From assembly GCF_007004065.1 (NCBI RefSeq), contig NZ_VFSV01000026.1, forward strand, positions 1-47,228: a stretch of 47,228 bases of DNA, given 5' to 3'. A program made the translations under genes and the position numbers. The notes under the pieces are model-generated. The model searched no databases. It was given only the letters and a program-made list of their open reading frames with translations, and was not told the origin of the DNA. The stretch is from Palleronia caenipelagi (GTDB lineage Bacteria; Pseudomonadota; Alphaproteobacteria; Rhodobacterales; Rhodobacteraceae). The stretch's first letter is position 1; every line of letters starts with the position of its first letter. Positions 38,502 to 45,740 of the stretch are shown one piece after another.

Positions 38502-41162
38502 ATGGCCACGAAACGCATCGAAACCCAGCTCTCGATCACCGCTGTCGACAAATACACCAGCGTGCTGCGCAACATGCAGACCGTGACAGGTCGTTTTGCG
38601 ACCGGGGTGCGCACCGAACTCAGCCGCTTGCAGGATCTGCGCGGACCCTTGCGGCTGATCGAGGATTTCCAGGCAGCCAAGCGCAAGGTGGCCGAGACCA
38701 GCGCCGCGCTGGCAGCCGCCCGCGATCGTCTGCGCCGGGCGCAGGGTGCGCTCTCGGGCGGGGGCACCGTCACCGCGCAGATGCGCCGGGAGTTCGAGAC
38801 CGCCCGGCGCGGTGTCGAGCGGCTGGAAGATGTCCACGAGCGCCACCGGCGCAATCTTGGCCAGCTGCGCGGCGCCCTGCGCGAGGCCGGGGTGAACACG
38901 TCCAATCTTGCGGGTGAGCAGCGGCGGCTCGCCACCGAGCTTGGCGGCGCCACCACCGCCTTTGGCCGCTACGTGGACAAGATGAAGCGCGTCGATGAGA
39001 TGCAGAAGCGGATCGCCGAGGGCCGCGAGCGCATGGACCGGTCGCTGGGGACAGCGGCGAACCTGTCCTTTGTCGGCGGCGCCTCGACCGAGACCGGGCG
39101 CCGGGTCATGACCGCCCTGTCCGGCCCCGTGGGGCAGGCCATGTCCTTCGAGACGGCCATGTCCGATGTGCGCAAGGTGGTGGACTTCGAGACGCCGAAG
39201 GCTTTTGCCGAGATGTCTGAGGAGATCCTGACGCTGTCGACCCGCATTCCCATGGCGGCCGAAGGGCTGGCGCAGATCGTGGCGGCCGGGGGGCAATCTG
39301 GGCTCAAAGCCGATGAACTCCTGACCTTCGCTGAAAAGGCCGCCAAGGTCGGGGTGGCGTTCGACGTCTCCGCCGATACCGCCGGCACGTCCATGGCTAA
39401 GATCAAAACGGCGCTCGGCCTGACCCTCGATGAGACCAGCCTGCTTTTTGACGCCATGAACCACCTGTCGAACAATATGGCCTCGGAAGCGCCGCAGGTC
39501 CTCGACTTCTCCACGCGGGTGGCGGTCGACGGTGAAGTGAAAGGCTTCTCGGCCACCGAGACCATGGCCTTCGGATCCGCGATGATCGCGGCAGGCGCCA
39601 ATGCAGATGTGGCGGCGACCTCGTTCCGCAACATGGGCAAGGCTCTGGCCCGGGGGGAAAGCGTGACGCCCCGGCAGCGGGCCGCGTATGAGGCGCTCGG
39701 CCTCGACGCGGCGGCGGCCGCCAAACGGATGCAGGAGGACGCTGTCGCGACCACGCTGGACGTGATGGAGCGGATCAACACGCTGCCGAAGCATCTGCAA
39801 TCCTCCCTGATCAGCGATCTCTTCGGCGATGAAGCGCGGGCGCTGGCGCCGCTGATCAACGATCTCGATCTCCTGCGCGAGTCCCTCGGTCTGGTCGCGG
39901 AAGAACAGAGCTATGCGGGCAGTGCCGATCGGGAATATGCGGAGCGCGCCAAGACCACGGCGAACAATCTGCAGCTCATGCGCAACCAGATGACCCGGCT
40001 TGGAGTGAGCGTCGGATCGGTGGTGCTGCCGCAACTGAATGAGCTTCTCAAGGTGTCCCGTCGCATTGTCGATCGTATGGTCGCCTGGACCAAAGAAAAC
40101 CCGAAGCTGACGAAGACCCTGTTTGTCGGCGCCACCGCGCTGGGGGCCATGGCGGTCGCGGGCGGCGTCGTGCTCACCGCCGCCGCCGGTCTGATCGGCA
40201 CCATGGCGGTGCTGCGGTTCGGTCTGGTGGGCCTGGGCGCGCGGGCGGCATTCGCCTCCGGGAACCTCCTCGGCGTCGGGACCGCCTTTCGAGGGCTGTC
40301 GCGTCTGCCGAAGTTCGGGCTGAGCCGTCTCGTGAAGCCGCTGGTCTGGACGGCGCGCCTCATTCCCGGGATTGGCTGGGCTTCCCTGGCCGGTGGTCTG
40401 CGCTGGAGCGCTCTGATCAAGCCTCTCCTGTGGGCCGGACGCGGGGCGCTGCGCTTTATTCCGATCATCGGCTGGGCATCGCTCGCCGGTGAACTGGCGT
40501 GGCATCTGCTGATCAAGCCCCTGGGGTGGGACAAGTATCTCAACCTCGAAGCCCTGCGCAGCTATATCGACAAAATCCGGTCGTGGTTCAGCTGGGACTT
40601 CATCAAGCCGCTGGATCTCAGCAAATACATCAAGTGGCCCGAGATCCCTGCCGGGCTGAAGCGGATCTTCAATGGCGAGGCCCGGCGCGAGGACACCCCG
40701 GTCGGATCCGGCTTTGGTCCCGCCGGAGCGCGGGCGAGCGGCGGGCCGGTGCAGGCCGGGCTGCCCTATCTGGTGAATGAAAACACGCCGCGCTCCGAGT
40801 GGTTCGTGCCCTCGCGCTCAGGCGGCATCCTGAACGTGTCTCAGGCGCAGGCGGCGGTGCGGACGCATCTGTCTTCGGTGATGCCCCGCCCGCGTGTGCG
40901 TCCGCCCGGCTTTGTAGGGCTGTCAGGCGGGGCGCAGGGACTGCGCGCAGCGAGCCTCGCAGCCATCGCCGGATCGGTGATCGCGGCGCCCGCAGCGGCG
41001 GCTCCGGAGCGGGCCGCTGCCAGCACGGTCAACGTGCAGATTGAGAGTGTCTCGGTGCAGGTGCCGTCGGGTGTCAGCGATCCGGGCGTGATCGCGGACC
41101 TTGTGGCGGATCGCATCGGACAGCGCGTCTCGGCGACGATCTCGGCCAGCTTTTCCGATTGA
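38502..41162 (+). CDS. Tail tape measure protein
   Basis: 886 residues. Residues 1-180 are coiled coil (AKRKVAETSAALAAARDRLRRA). Residues about 190-510 resemble the TP901 tape-measure core (FETAMSDVRKVVDFETPKAFAEMSEEI, IVAAGGQSGLKADELLTFAEKAAKVGVAFD). Hydrophobic helices at about 540-575 (LGAMAVAGGVVLTAAAGLIGTMAVL) are followed by tandem KPLxW/IGWASLAG repeats at about 605-675. The last 80 residues are beta-rich. Its length sets tail length. ATG 38502 is chosen over the in-frame GTG 9 bp upstream. Confidence 0.94.
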   Translation: MATKRIETQLSITAVDKYTSVLRNMQTVTGRFATGVRTELSRLQDLRGPLRLIEDFQAAKRKVAETSAALAAARDRLRRAQGALSGGGTVTAQMRREFETARRGVERLEDVHERHRRNLGQLRGALREAGVNTSNLAGEQRRLATELGGATTAFGRYVDKMKRVDEMQKRIAEGRERMDRSLGTAANLSFVGGASTETGRRVMTALSGPVGQAMSFETAMSDVRKVVDFETPKAFAEMSEEILTLSTRIPMAAEGLAQIVAAGGQSGLKADELLTFAEKAAKVGVAFDVSADTAGTSMAKIKTALGLTLDETSLLFDAMNHLSNNMASEAPQVLDFSTRVAVDGEVKGFSATETMAFGSAMIAAGANADVAATSFRNMGKALARGESVTPRQRAAYEALGLDAAAAAKRMQEDAVATTLDVMERINTLPKHLQSSLISDLFGDEARALAPLINDLDLLRESLGLVAEEQSYAGSADREYAERAKTTANNLQLMRNQMTRLGVSVGSVVLPQLNELLKVSRRIVDRMVAWTKENPKLTKTLFVGATALGAMAVAGGVVLTAAAGLIGTMAVLRFGLVGLGARAAFASGNLLGVGTAFRGLSRLPKFGLSRLVKPLVWTARLIPGIGWASLAGGLRWSALIKPLLWAGRGALRFIPIIGWASLAGELAWHLLIKPLGWDKYLNLEALRSYIDKIRSWFSWDFIKPLDLSKYIKWPEIPAGLKRIFNGEARREDTPVGSGFGPAGARASGGPVQAGLPYLVNENTPRSEWFVPSRSGGILNVSQAQAAVRTHLSSVMPRPRVRPPGFVGLSGGAQGLRAASLAAIAGSVIAAPAAAAPERAAASTVNVQIESVSVQVPSGVSDPGVIADLVADRIGQRVSATISASFSD

Positions 41163-41170
41163 GAGGTGAG

Positions 41171-41593
41171 ATGAGTGGACCTGTGACCATGGCCCTCGGG
41201 CCCTTCCTGTTCCGTGCCCATGGCTTTGGCTATGCCGGGGTGGGCCGCAAGCTCGACACCGCCTGGGCGGAGATCGAGGCGGCAGGGCGTCTGAACGCCC
41301 TGCAATGGACCGGCCCGCGCTCCGAGACAGTGTCTATCACCGGGGTGCTGTTCCCGCAGGAGTTCGGCGGGGAGGGAACGCTCGAGGGCGTGCGGCTGGC
41401 GGCAACCTCCGGCGTGCCGCTGATGCTGGTCTCGCTCGGCGGCAAGGTCTTCGGGCGGCATGCGGTGCAGAGCCTCGAGGAGGACCGCGCTTATCATGAC
41501 CGCACCGGCGCGCCCGGCCGCAACGCCTTCACCCTCGAGCTGAAGCGTCTCGGCGCCGGATTGTCACTGCTCTCGCTTCTCGGAGGTCTCTGA
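41171..41593 (+). CDS. Tail protein gpU (P2 family)
   Basis: 140 residues with gpU pattern (ALGPFLFRAHGFGYAGVGRKLDTAWAEIEAAGRLNALQWTGP and FPQEFGGEGTLEGVRLAATSGVPLMLVSLGGKVFGRH). It is part of the tail tip complex in P2-like phages. GAGAGGTGAG precedes the ATG. Order U-X-D is as in P2. Confidence 0.92.
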   Translation: MSGPVTMALGPFLFRAHGFGYAGVGRKLDTAWAEIEAAGRLNALQWTGPRSETVSITGVLFPQEFGGEGTLEGVRLAATSGVPLMLVSLGGKVFGRHAVQSLEEDRAYHDRTGAPGRNAFTLELKRLGAGLSLLSLLGGL

Positions 41594-41805
41594 TGGCCAG
41601 CACCTACGTGACCAAAGCCGGTGATGCGCTCGATCTGATCTGCCTGCGCGAATACGGCGCGCAGGCCGGCGCCGTCGAGCACGTCCTCGAGGCCAATCCG
41701 CAGATTCGGGATGTGGCCCACAGGCTGCCGCCCGGCACCCGGATCACGTTACCGGATGGGGCATGGCAGGCGGCCCAGAGCCCGGAGCTGCGCTTATGGG
41801 ACTGA
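41593..41805 (+). CDS. Tail protein gpX, LysM-like
   Basis: 70 residues matching P2 gpX: YVTKAGDALDLICLREYGAQAGAVEHVLEANPQIRD... PPGTRITLPD, a LysM-like fold. It may bind peptidoglycan or stabilise the tail hub. It begins at the gpU stop and overlaps gpD by 10 bp. Confidence 0.92.
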   Translation: MASTYVTKAGDALDLICLREYGAQAGAVEHVLEANPQIRDVAHRLPPGTRITLPDGAWQAAQSPELRLWD

Positions 41806-42800
41806 CGACGCATCCGACACTCCTCGTCACCGTCGACGGTCTCCCGGTCTCGGGGATCTTCTTTGACCGGCTGGTCAGCCTGACGATTACCGACCGCGAA
41901 GGGATCCGCTCGGACACGATCAATCTGGTGTTCAACAACGCGGCCCCGCATGTCGCGGCACCCCGCCGCGGCGCGCGGGTTGAGGTCACGCTGATGGCCG
42001 GGGCAGGGGGGTCCTTTGTCGGGGCCTATATCATCGACCGGGTGGAGTATGAGTGTCTGCCCTACCGGATCGCGGTCAAAGGACACTCGGCCGATCTCCG
42101 GGCCGGGATGAAGACCAGCCGGGCGCGGCATTGGGACAATGCATCGGTGAAAGATATCGTCGCGGAGAAGGCGGCGGATCATGGCTTGCAGGCGAAGATC
42201 TCCGATGCGGTCTCCGGCCATGTCTATGACTGGATCGGGCAGCAGGATGAAACCGATCTGAACTTTCTGGAGCGGCTGGCGAAGCGGCACGGGGCGCTCT
42301 TTACGATCAAGAACGGGGTGCTTCTGTGGCTCGAACGGGGCACCGGGCAGTTGGCGGACGGGAGCGTGATTACAGCCGGCATCGTGTCGCACCCGGATAT
42401 CATCGAGGGGAGCTGCCGGATCACCGAGACCGATGTGGACCGCTTCGCTACGGTCAAAGCCTATTGGCAGGACCGGGCCGGGGCCGCGCGGCGCGAGGTG
42501 ATCGTGCCCGCCGATCCCGAGGCCAGCGGCGAACATGTGCTGCGCGATCCCTTCAGCTCCGAGGCGGAGGCCCGTGCGGCGGCAACCGCAGCCGCCCGCG
42601 ACATCACAAGGGGGCTCGTCGAGACCAGCTGCGCGATTGTCGGCAGACCCTCCCTGATGGCCGGCCAGCCGGTCACCTATGCGGGCGTGGGGCCCATGGC
42701 CGATGGGCGGGGGTTCCTCACCGATCAGGTCACGCACAGCTTCACCAAATCCGGCGGGCTGCGCACCACCTTCACAGGCAAGCTGAAAGCCACATCATGA
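41796..42800 (+). CDS. Baseplate hub protein gpD (late control D family)
   Basis: 334 residues, P2 gpD/T4 gp27-like hub: SGIFFDRLVSLTITDREGIRSDTINLVF, GAYIIDRVEYECLPYRIAVKGHSADLRAGMKTSRARHWDN, DWIGQQDETDLNFLERLAKRHGALF. It joins tube to spike. The ATG at 41796 is inside the gpX gene; the earlier in-frame Met is in gpX sequence of another frame. Its stop overlaps the next start (ATGA). Confidence 0.93.
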   Translation: MGLTTHPTLLVTVDGLPVSGIFFDRLVSLTITDREGIRSDTINLVFNNAAPHVAAPRRGARVEVTLMAGAGGSFVGAYIIDRVEYECLPYRIAVKGHSADLRAGMKTSRARHWDNASVKDIVAEKAADHGLQAKISDAVSGHVYDWIGQQDETDLNFLERLAKRHGALFTIKNGVLLWLERGTGQLADGSVITAGIVSHPDIIEGSCRITETDVDRFATVKAYWQDRAGAARREVIVPADPEASGEHVLRDPFSSEAEARAAATAAARDITRGLVETSCAIVGRPSLMAGQPVTYAGVGPMADGRGFLTDQVTHSFTKSGGLRTTFTGKLKATS

Positions 42801-43132
42801 CCCTGTTACACCAACTCATTCTGATCGCCTTCGCGGTCAACCTGGCGCGCTCTGTGGTGCTTCTGCGCGGCCTGTGGCGCAATCAGCGCAGGCTGGATCT
42901 GGCAGCGGAGACCTCGGTCATGGCGCTGATCACGCTGATGATCACCCTTTATCTGCCGCTGCAGATCCAGTGGGTCTTCGCTGAACGCGATGCGGCCCTG
43001 CCGGATTGGGAGACCATCGGCTGGGCCTGCTTCGATCTCTATCTCTGCGGCGTCTGCTGGGCCGTGGAGAGCTACATGGCCGGCAAGCTGCACGCGGCCG
43101 ATACTCCTGACGAGGCCCCCGATGCATCATGA
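42797..43132 (+). CDS. Three-span membrane protein, holin candidate
   Basis: 111 residues with three hydrophobic segments (LHQLILIAFAVNLARSVVLL, SVMALITLMITLYLPLQI, IGWACFDLYLCGVCWAVESYMAG) and a short acidic tail. It starts on the gpD stop, at the head of the lysis region. Class I holin topology is plausible. The adjacent gene is a stronger holin candidate. Confidence 0.55.
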   Translation: MTLLHQLILIAFAVNLARSVVLLRGLWRNQRRLDLAAETSVMALITLMITLYLPLQIQWVFAERDAALPDWETIGWACFDLYLCGVCWAVESYMAGKLHAADTPDEAPDAS

Positions 43133-43439
43133 CCCGTTCGAACAGCTCCGCCAGCTCTGGGTGCTTCTCCCCTTCGCCGTGATCGGGTTCGTGGGCGGCA
43201 TCGTTAACCAGCTCTACCAGCATGCCCGCAAGAGCCAGCCGATCACGATCCCCCGTCTGTTGATCAACGGCCTGATCGCCGCCTTCGTCTCGGCGATGAT
43301 GAACGATCTGCTGCCCGACAGCATGGACAGCTACGGCGTGGCGATCGCGGGCTTCACCGGCTTCATGGCCTATCCGATCCTTGCCGTCCTCGAGGCCCAG
43401 GGCGTCGATTACCTGAAAAAGCGGTTCGGCGTGAAGTAG
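43122..43439 (+). CDS. LydA-like holin candidate
   Basis: 105 residues with hydrophobic helices (LWVLLPFAVIGFVGGIVNQLY, LLINGLIAAFVSAMMNDLL, YGVAIAGFTGFMAYPILAVLEA) and a basic C-terminal end (LKKRFGVK), the look of LydA/superfamily III-type holins. It would permeabilise the inner membrane to release the endolysin. It overlaps the preceding gene by 11 bp. Confidence 0.65.
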   Translation: MHHDPFEQLRQLWVLLPFAVIGFVGGIVNQLYQHARKSQPITIPRLLINGLIAAFVSAMMNDLLPDSMDSYGVAIAGFTGFMAYPILAVLEAQGVDYLKKRFGVK

Positions 43440-43447
43440 GCTCGACG

Positions 43448-43966
43448 GTGATGATCACACTCGCCTTCTACAAGGGTCGCACCGATGACCAGAAAGACCG
43501 CATTGTCGATGCGCTGATCCGCTTCGCCACCCGCAGCGCCTACAGTCATGTCGAGCTGATTGGCGGCGTGGCGCAGCTGGGCGAGGAGGCGGTGTGCTTC
43601 TCCTCGTCCTCGCGGGACGGGGGCGTGCGCGAAAAGCGCATCCTGCTGCGCCCCGATCACTGGGATCTGGTCTTCGCGCCGATCGATCCGGAGCCTCCTG
43701 TCGCCGTCCTAACGTCCCATCTCGGGGCCCGCTATGACATGGTCGGGATCCTGCTGTCGCAAACCCTCGCCCTTGGCCGTCATGATCCGGACAAGTGGTT
43801 CTGCTCCGAGATCATCGCCGCGGCGCTGGGTCTGTCCTCTCCGCAGCGCTATTCGCCGCAGCTGCTCTGCGAGGTCGTGCAATGGGCCTGGCCGAGACCT
43901 CTCGGTGACGGGGATGCCGGCGCCGGGGACCCGTCCGCCGCAGATGCCGACGACCTGACCTCCTGA
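43448..43966 (+). CDS. Permuted NlpC/P60-like (YiiX-type papain fold) protein
   Basis: 172 residues (170 from ATG 43451). His in SAYSHVELIGG comes before Cys in KWFCSEIIAAALG, the permuted order of YiiX/YaeF-type papain-fold enzymes. GARYDMVGILLSQ lies between. Such proteins cleave peptide or amide bonds in cell wall or lipids. Among the lysis genes it may be a second wall enzyme. The acidic tail (residues 150-172) is disordered. Confidence 0.75.
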   Translation: MMITLAFYKGRTDDQKDRIVDALIRFATRSAYSHVELIGGVAQLGEEAVCFSSSSRDGGVREKRILLRPDHWDLVFAPIDPEPPVAVLTSHLGARYDMVGILLSQTLALGRHDPDKWFCSEIIAAALGLSSPQRYSPQLLCEVVQWAWPRPLGDGDAGAGDPSAADADDLTS

Positions 43967-44094
43967 CACTCCGCCGCCCGATCCGGCGGTCCTGACAGCC
44001 GGACGGCTGTGATCCGAAACGGTGCGCGACCCGGCGCCCCGCCGCGTCTTTGTGTCTGAGGCGCGCACGCCACTCTCAACATTGGAGACCTCCC

Positions 44095-44907
44095 ATGCAG
44101 ATCGATGCTGCCTTCCTCGCCGCGATCCGGCGATCCAAACCGCCTGCCCATAACACGGGGCCGGTGCTGGCCGCTCTGACGGCCCATGCCGTGGATATGG
44201 GGCTGCGCAAGCCGCATAGGCTGGCGCACTTCCTGAGCCAGCTGGCCCACGAGTCGCAGGGCTTCATCTATGATCAGGAGATCTGGGGGCCGACAGCGGC
44301 ACAGCGCCGCTATGAAGGGCGCCTCGATCTGGGCAACACCCAGCCCGGCGATGGCAAGCGCTTCAAAGGGCGCGGTCCGATCCAGATCACCGGGCGTGGA
44401 AACTATCGCCGCTTCACGCTCTGGTGTTCGGCGCTGAACCCTCTGGCGCCCGACTTCGAGCGCGACCCGGATGCGGTGAACAGCGACCCTTGGGAGGGGC
44501 TCACGGCGATCTGGTATTGGGACACCGGCAATCCGACCGGGCGCTCGCTGAACCGCTACGCCGATGACAACGACATCGAGATGATTACGCGTCGGATCAA
44601 CGGCGGCCTGAATGGCTATGAAGACCGGCTCGAGTGCTATGACCGCACCGCACTCCTGATGCTCGGGTTCCGTGCAGAGGACGTGATCGGGTTCCAGCGC
44701 CACGCCGGGATCCGGGCAGACGGACTGAGCGGCCCGCAGACCCGGGGTGCGCTCCACGCCGCGCTGCTGAACGCCCCGGATGTCATCTTCGCGGGCGAGA
44801 CCGCCTCCGAGTCCGATCTCGATCTGATCGCCCGGCTGCGCGCCGATCTGGCCCAGATGGCCGAGCAGCTCGCCCACATCCGCGCAACCCTGGAGGACGC
44901 TGCATGA
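44095..44907 (+). CDS. GH19-family endolysin with peptidoglycan-binding region
   Basis: 270 residues. The chitinase-19-like domain has the acid in LAHFLSQLAHESQGF (catalytic Glu), the RFKGRGPIQITGRGNY signature and MITRRINGGLNGYEDR. A short peptidoglycan-binding-like segment (AGIRADGLSGPQTRGALHAAL) follows, then a coiled coil. It lacks a signal sequence, so a holin is needed for export. GGAGACC precedes the ATG. It overlaps the next gene by 4 bp. Confidence 0.93.
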   Translation: MQIDAAFLAAIRRSKPPAHNTGPVLAALTAHAVDMGLRKPHRLAHFLSQLAHESQGFIYDQEIWGPTAAQRRYEGRLDLGNTQPGDGKRFKGRGPIQITGRGNYRRFTLWCSALNPLAPDFERDPDAVNSDPWEGLTAIWYWDTGNPTGRSLNRYADDNDIEMITRRINGGLNGYEDRLECYDRTALLMLGFRAEDVIGFQRHAGIRADGLSGPQTRGALHAALLNAPDVIFAGETASESDLDLIARLRADLAQMAEQLAHIRATLEDAA

Positions 44908-45146
44908 CCCCGAACACCGACCTGCCCATCCTGAACCCGCTCAAAGCCCGCAGCACCGTCGCCGCTCTGGTCACTGTCGGCGCCATCGTCCTGCCTGAAG
45001 TCTTCGGCGACATCGATCCGGAAGCTGCAGGCGACACCGCCATGCAACTGGCAGAAGCCGTCGCCGATATCGTCTCGATCGCGGGCATGGTCTGGTTCTG
45101 GTTCGAGCGCCGCGCGCCGCACCGCCGTCTGGGCTTCGGCAAATGA
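44904..45146 (+). CDS. Small membrane protein in the lysis cassette
   Basis: 80 residues with hydrophobic segments at AALVTVGAIVLPEVFG and VADIVSIAGMVWFWFE and a basic end (RRAPHRRLGFGK). Similar short proteins follow endolysins in alphaproteobacterial phages and may act as pinholin or antiholin. It overlaps the spanin-like gene by 4 bp. Confidence 0.65.
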   Translation: MTPNTDLPILNPLKARSTVAALVTVGAIVLPEVFGDIDPEAAGDTAMQLAEAVADIVSIAGMVWFWFERRAPHRRLGFGK

Positions 45147-45370
45147 CCCGGATCTACATCGCCGCAGGGCTTCTGACCCTGATCGCCGCCCTCGGCCTCA
45201 CTGCCTACGGTTGGGGCCGGGCAGACAAGGGCGCCGCCATCCAGATCGACCGGGCCGCCCGACAGGTCGACGCCATCCGGCACGCCAAGGAGATCGAAGA
45301 TGAAATACGTGATCGCACTGATGATGCTCTGGTCGATGGCCTCCTGCGGAACAGGGCTGGACCTGAGTGA
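45143..45370 (+). CDS. Rz-like inner-membrane spanin candidate
   Basis: 75 residues with an N-terminal membrane anchor (IYIAAGLLTLIAALGLTAYGWG) and a charged helical periplasmic part (DRAARQVDAIRHAKEIEDEIRDRTDDALVDGLL), the form of i-spanins. The last 71 bp overlap the lipoprotein-like gene in another frame, as Rz/Rz1 pairs do. Short for Rz, so the assignment is by topology and position. Confidence 0.7.
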   Translation: MTRIYIAAGLLTLIAALGLTAYGWGRADKGAAIQIDRAARQVDAIRHAKEIEDEIRDRTDDALVDGLLRNRAGPE

Positions 45371-45515
45371 CGGGGACTTCTGCACACTGGCTGAGCCGCT
45401 GCAGACCGACAGCGAGGATCTGGCGAGACGGATCGTCGCTGAGGACCGGGCGCTGGCGGTTGGGCTGAACCGGCACAATGGGTTGGTGGAGAGATGCGAT
45501 AGATCAACCATTTGA
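45300..45515 (+). CDS. Rz1-like outer-membrane lipoprotein spanin candidate
   Basis: 71 residues: MKYVIALMMLWSMASCGTG is a lipoprotein signal with Cys16 after MAS, followed by a short mature part (about 56 residues). It starts inside the Rz-like gene in a different frame, the embedded/overlapping architecture of spanins. Its mature part is not Pro-rich as lambda Rz1 is. Last recognisable prophage gene. Confidence 0.65.
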   Translation: MKYVIALMMLWSMASCGTGLDLSDGDFCTLAEPLQTDSEDLARRIVAEDRALAVGLNRHNGLVERCDRSTI

Positions 45516-45740
45516 TCTAAAACGAACCGCCCCGAAAATGTAATCGCATAGAAACGAGGGCGCCGATTTGTCAAATTCGATTATGCTATTAATAGTCGAG
45601 AACGTGCGCGGACACCAGCTGGCGCATTGCGATGCCGTCGGGCGAAGGCATCCGCTCCAACTCGCTCTGCGTATTTTTGCGTGTTGTCACGAATGTTTAG
45701 ATTCGTTAAGGTTGAGTGCACGCATATTGGGGGGTAGAGA

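Larger units (their letters stand above)
8527..45515. mobile_element. Prophage with lambda-type head and P2-type contractile tail
   Basis: A continuous run of phage genes from a tyrosine integrase to lysis genes: divergent early operons around a repressor, replication and antitermination genes, lambda-like packaging and head genes, P2-like baseplate and tail genes, then lysis. All structural modules expected for a myovirus are present without obvious frameshift except the programmed one, so it may be able to form virions. The early/late junction is interrupted by an IS5 relic and a Hint-domain gene. The left limit is set by tRNA-Cys; the right limit is the last lysis gene and is uncertain because no attR repeat was recognised. 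Confidence 0.92.

Noticed and set aside
38454-40505. A 683-codon minus-strand frame opposite the tape measure
   Set aside because: Same mirror effect; Arg/His/Gln/Gly-rich with no domain, while the plus strand encodes a clear tape measure.
45516-45740. attR by comparison with the tRNA-Cys 3' end
   Set aside because: Only short chance matches were found by eye; nothing long enough to support an attachment core.
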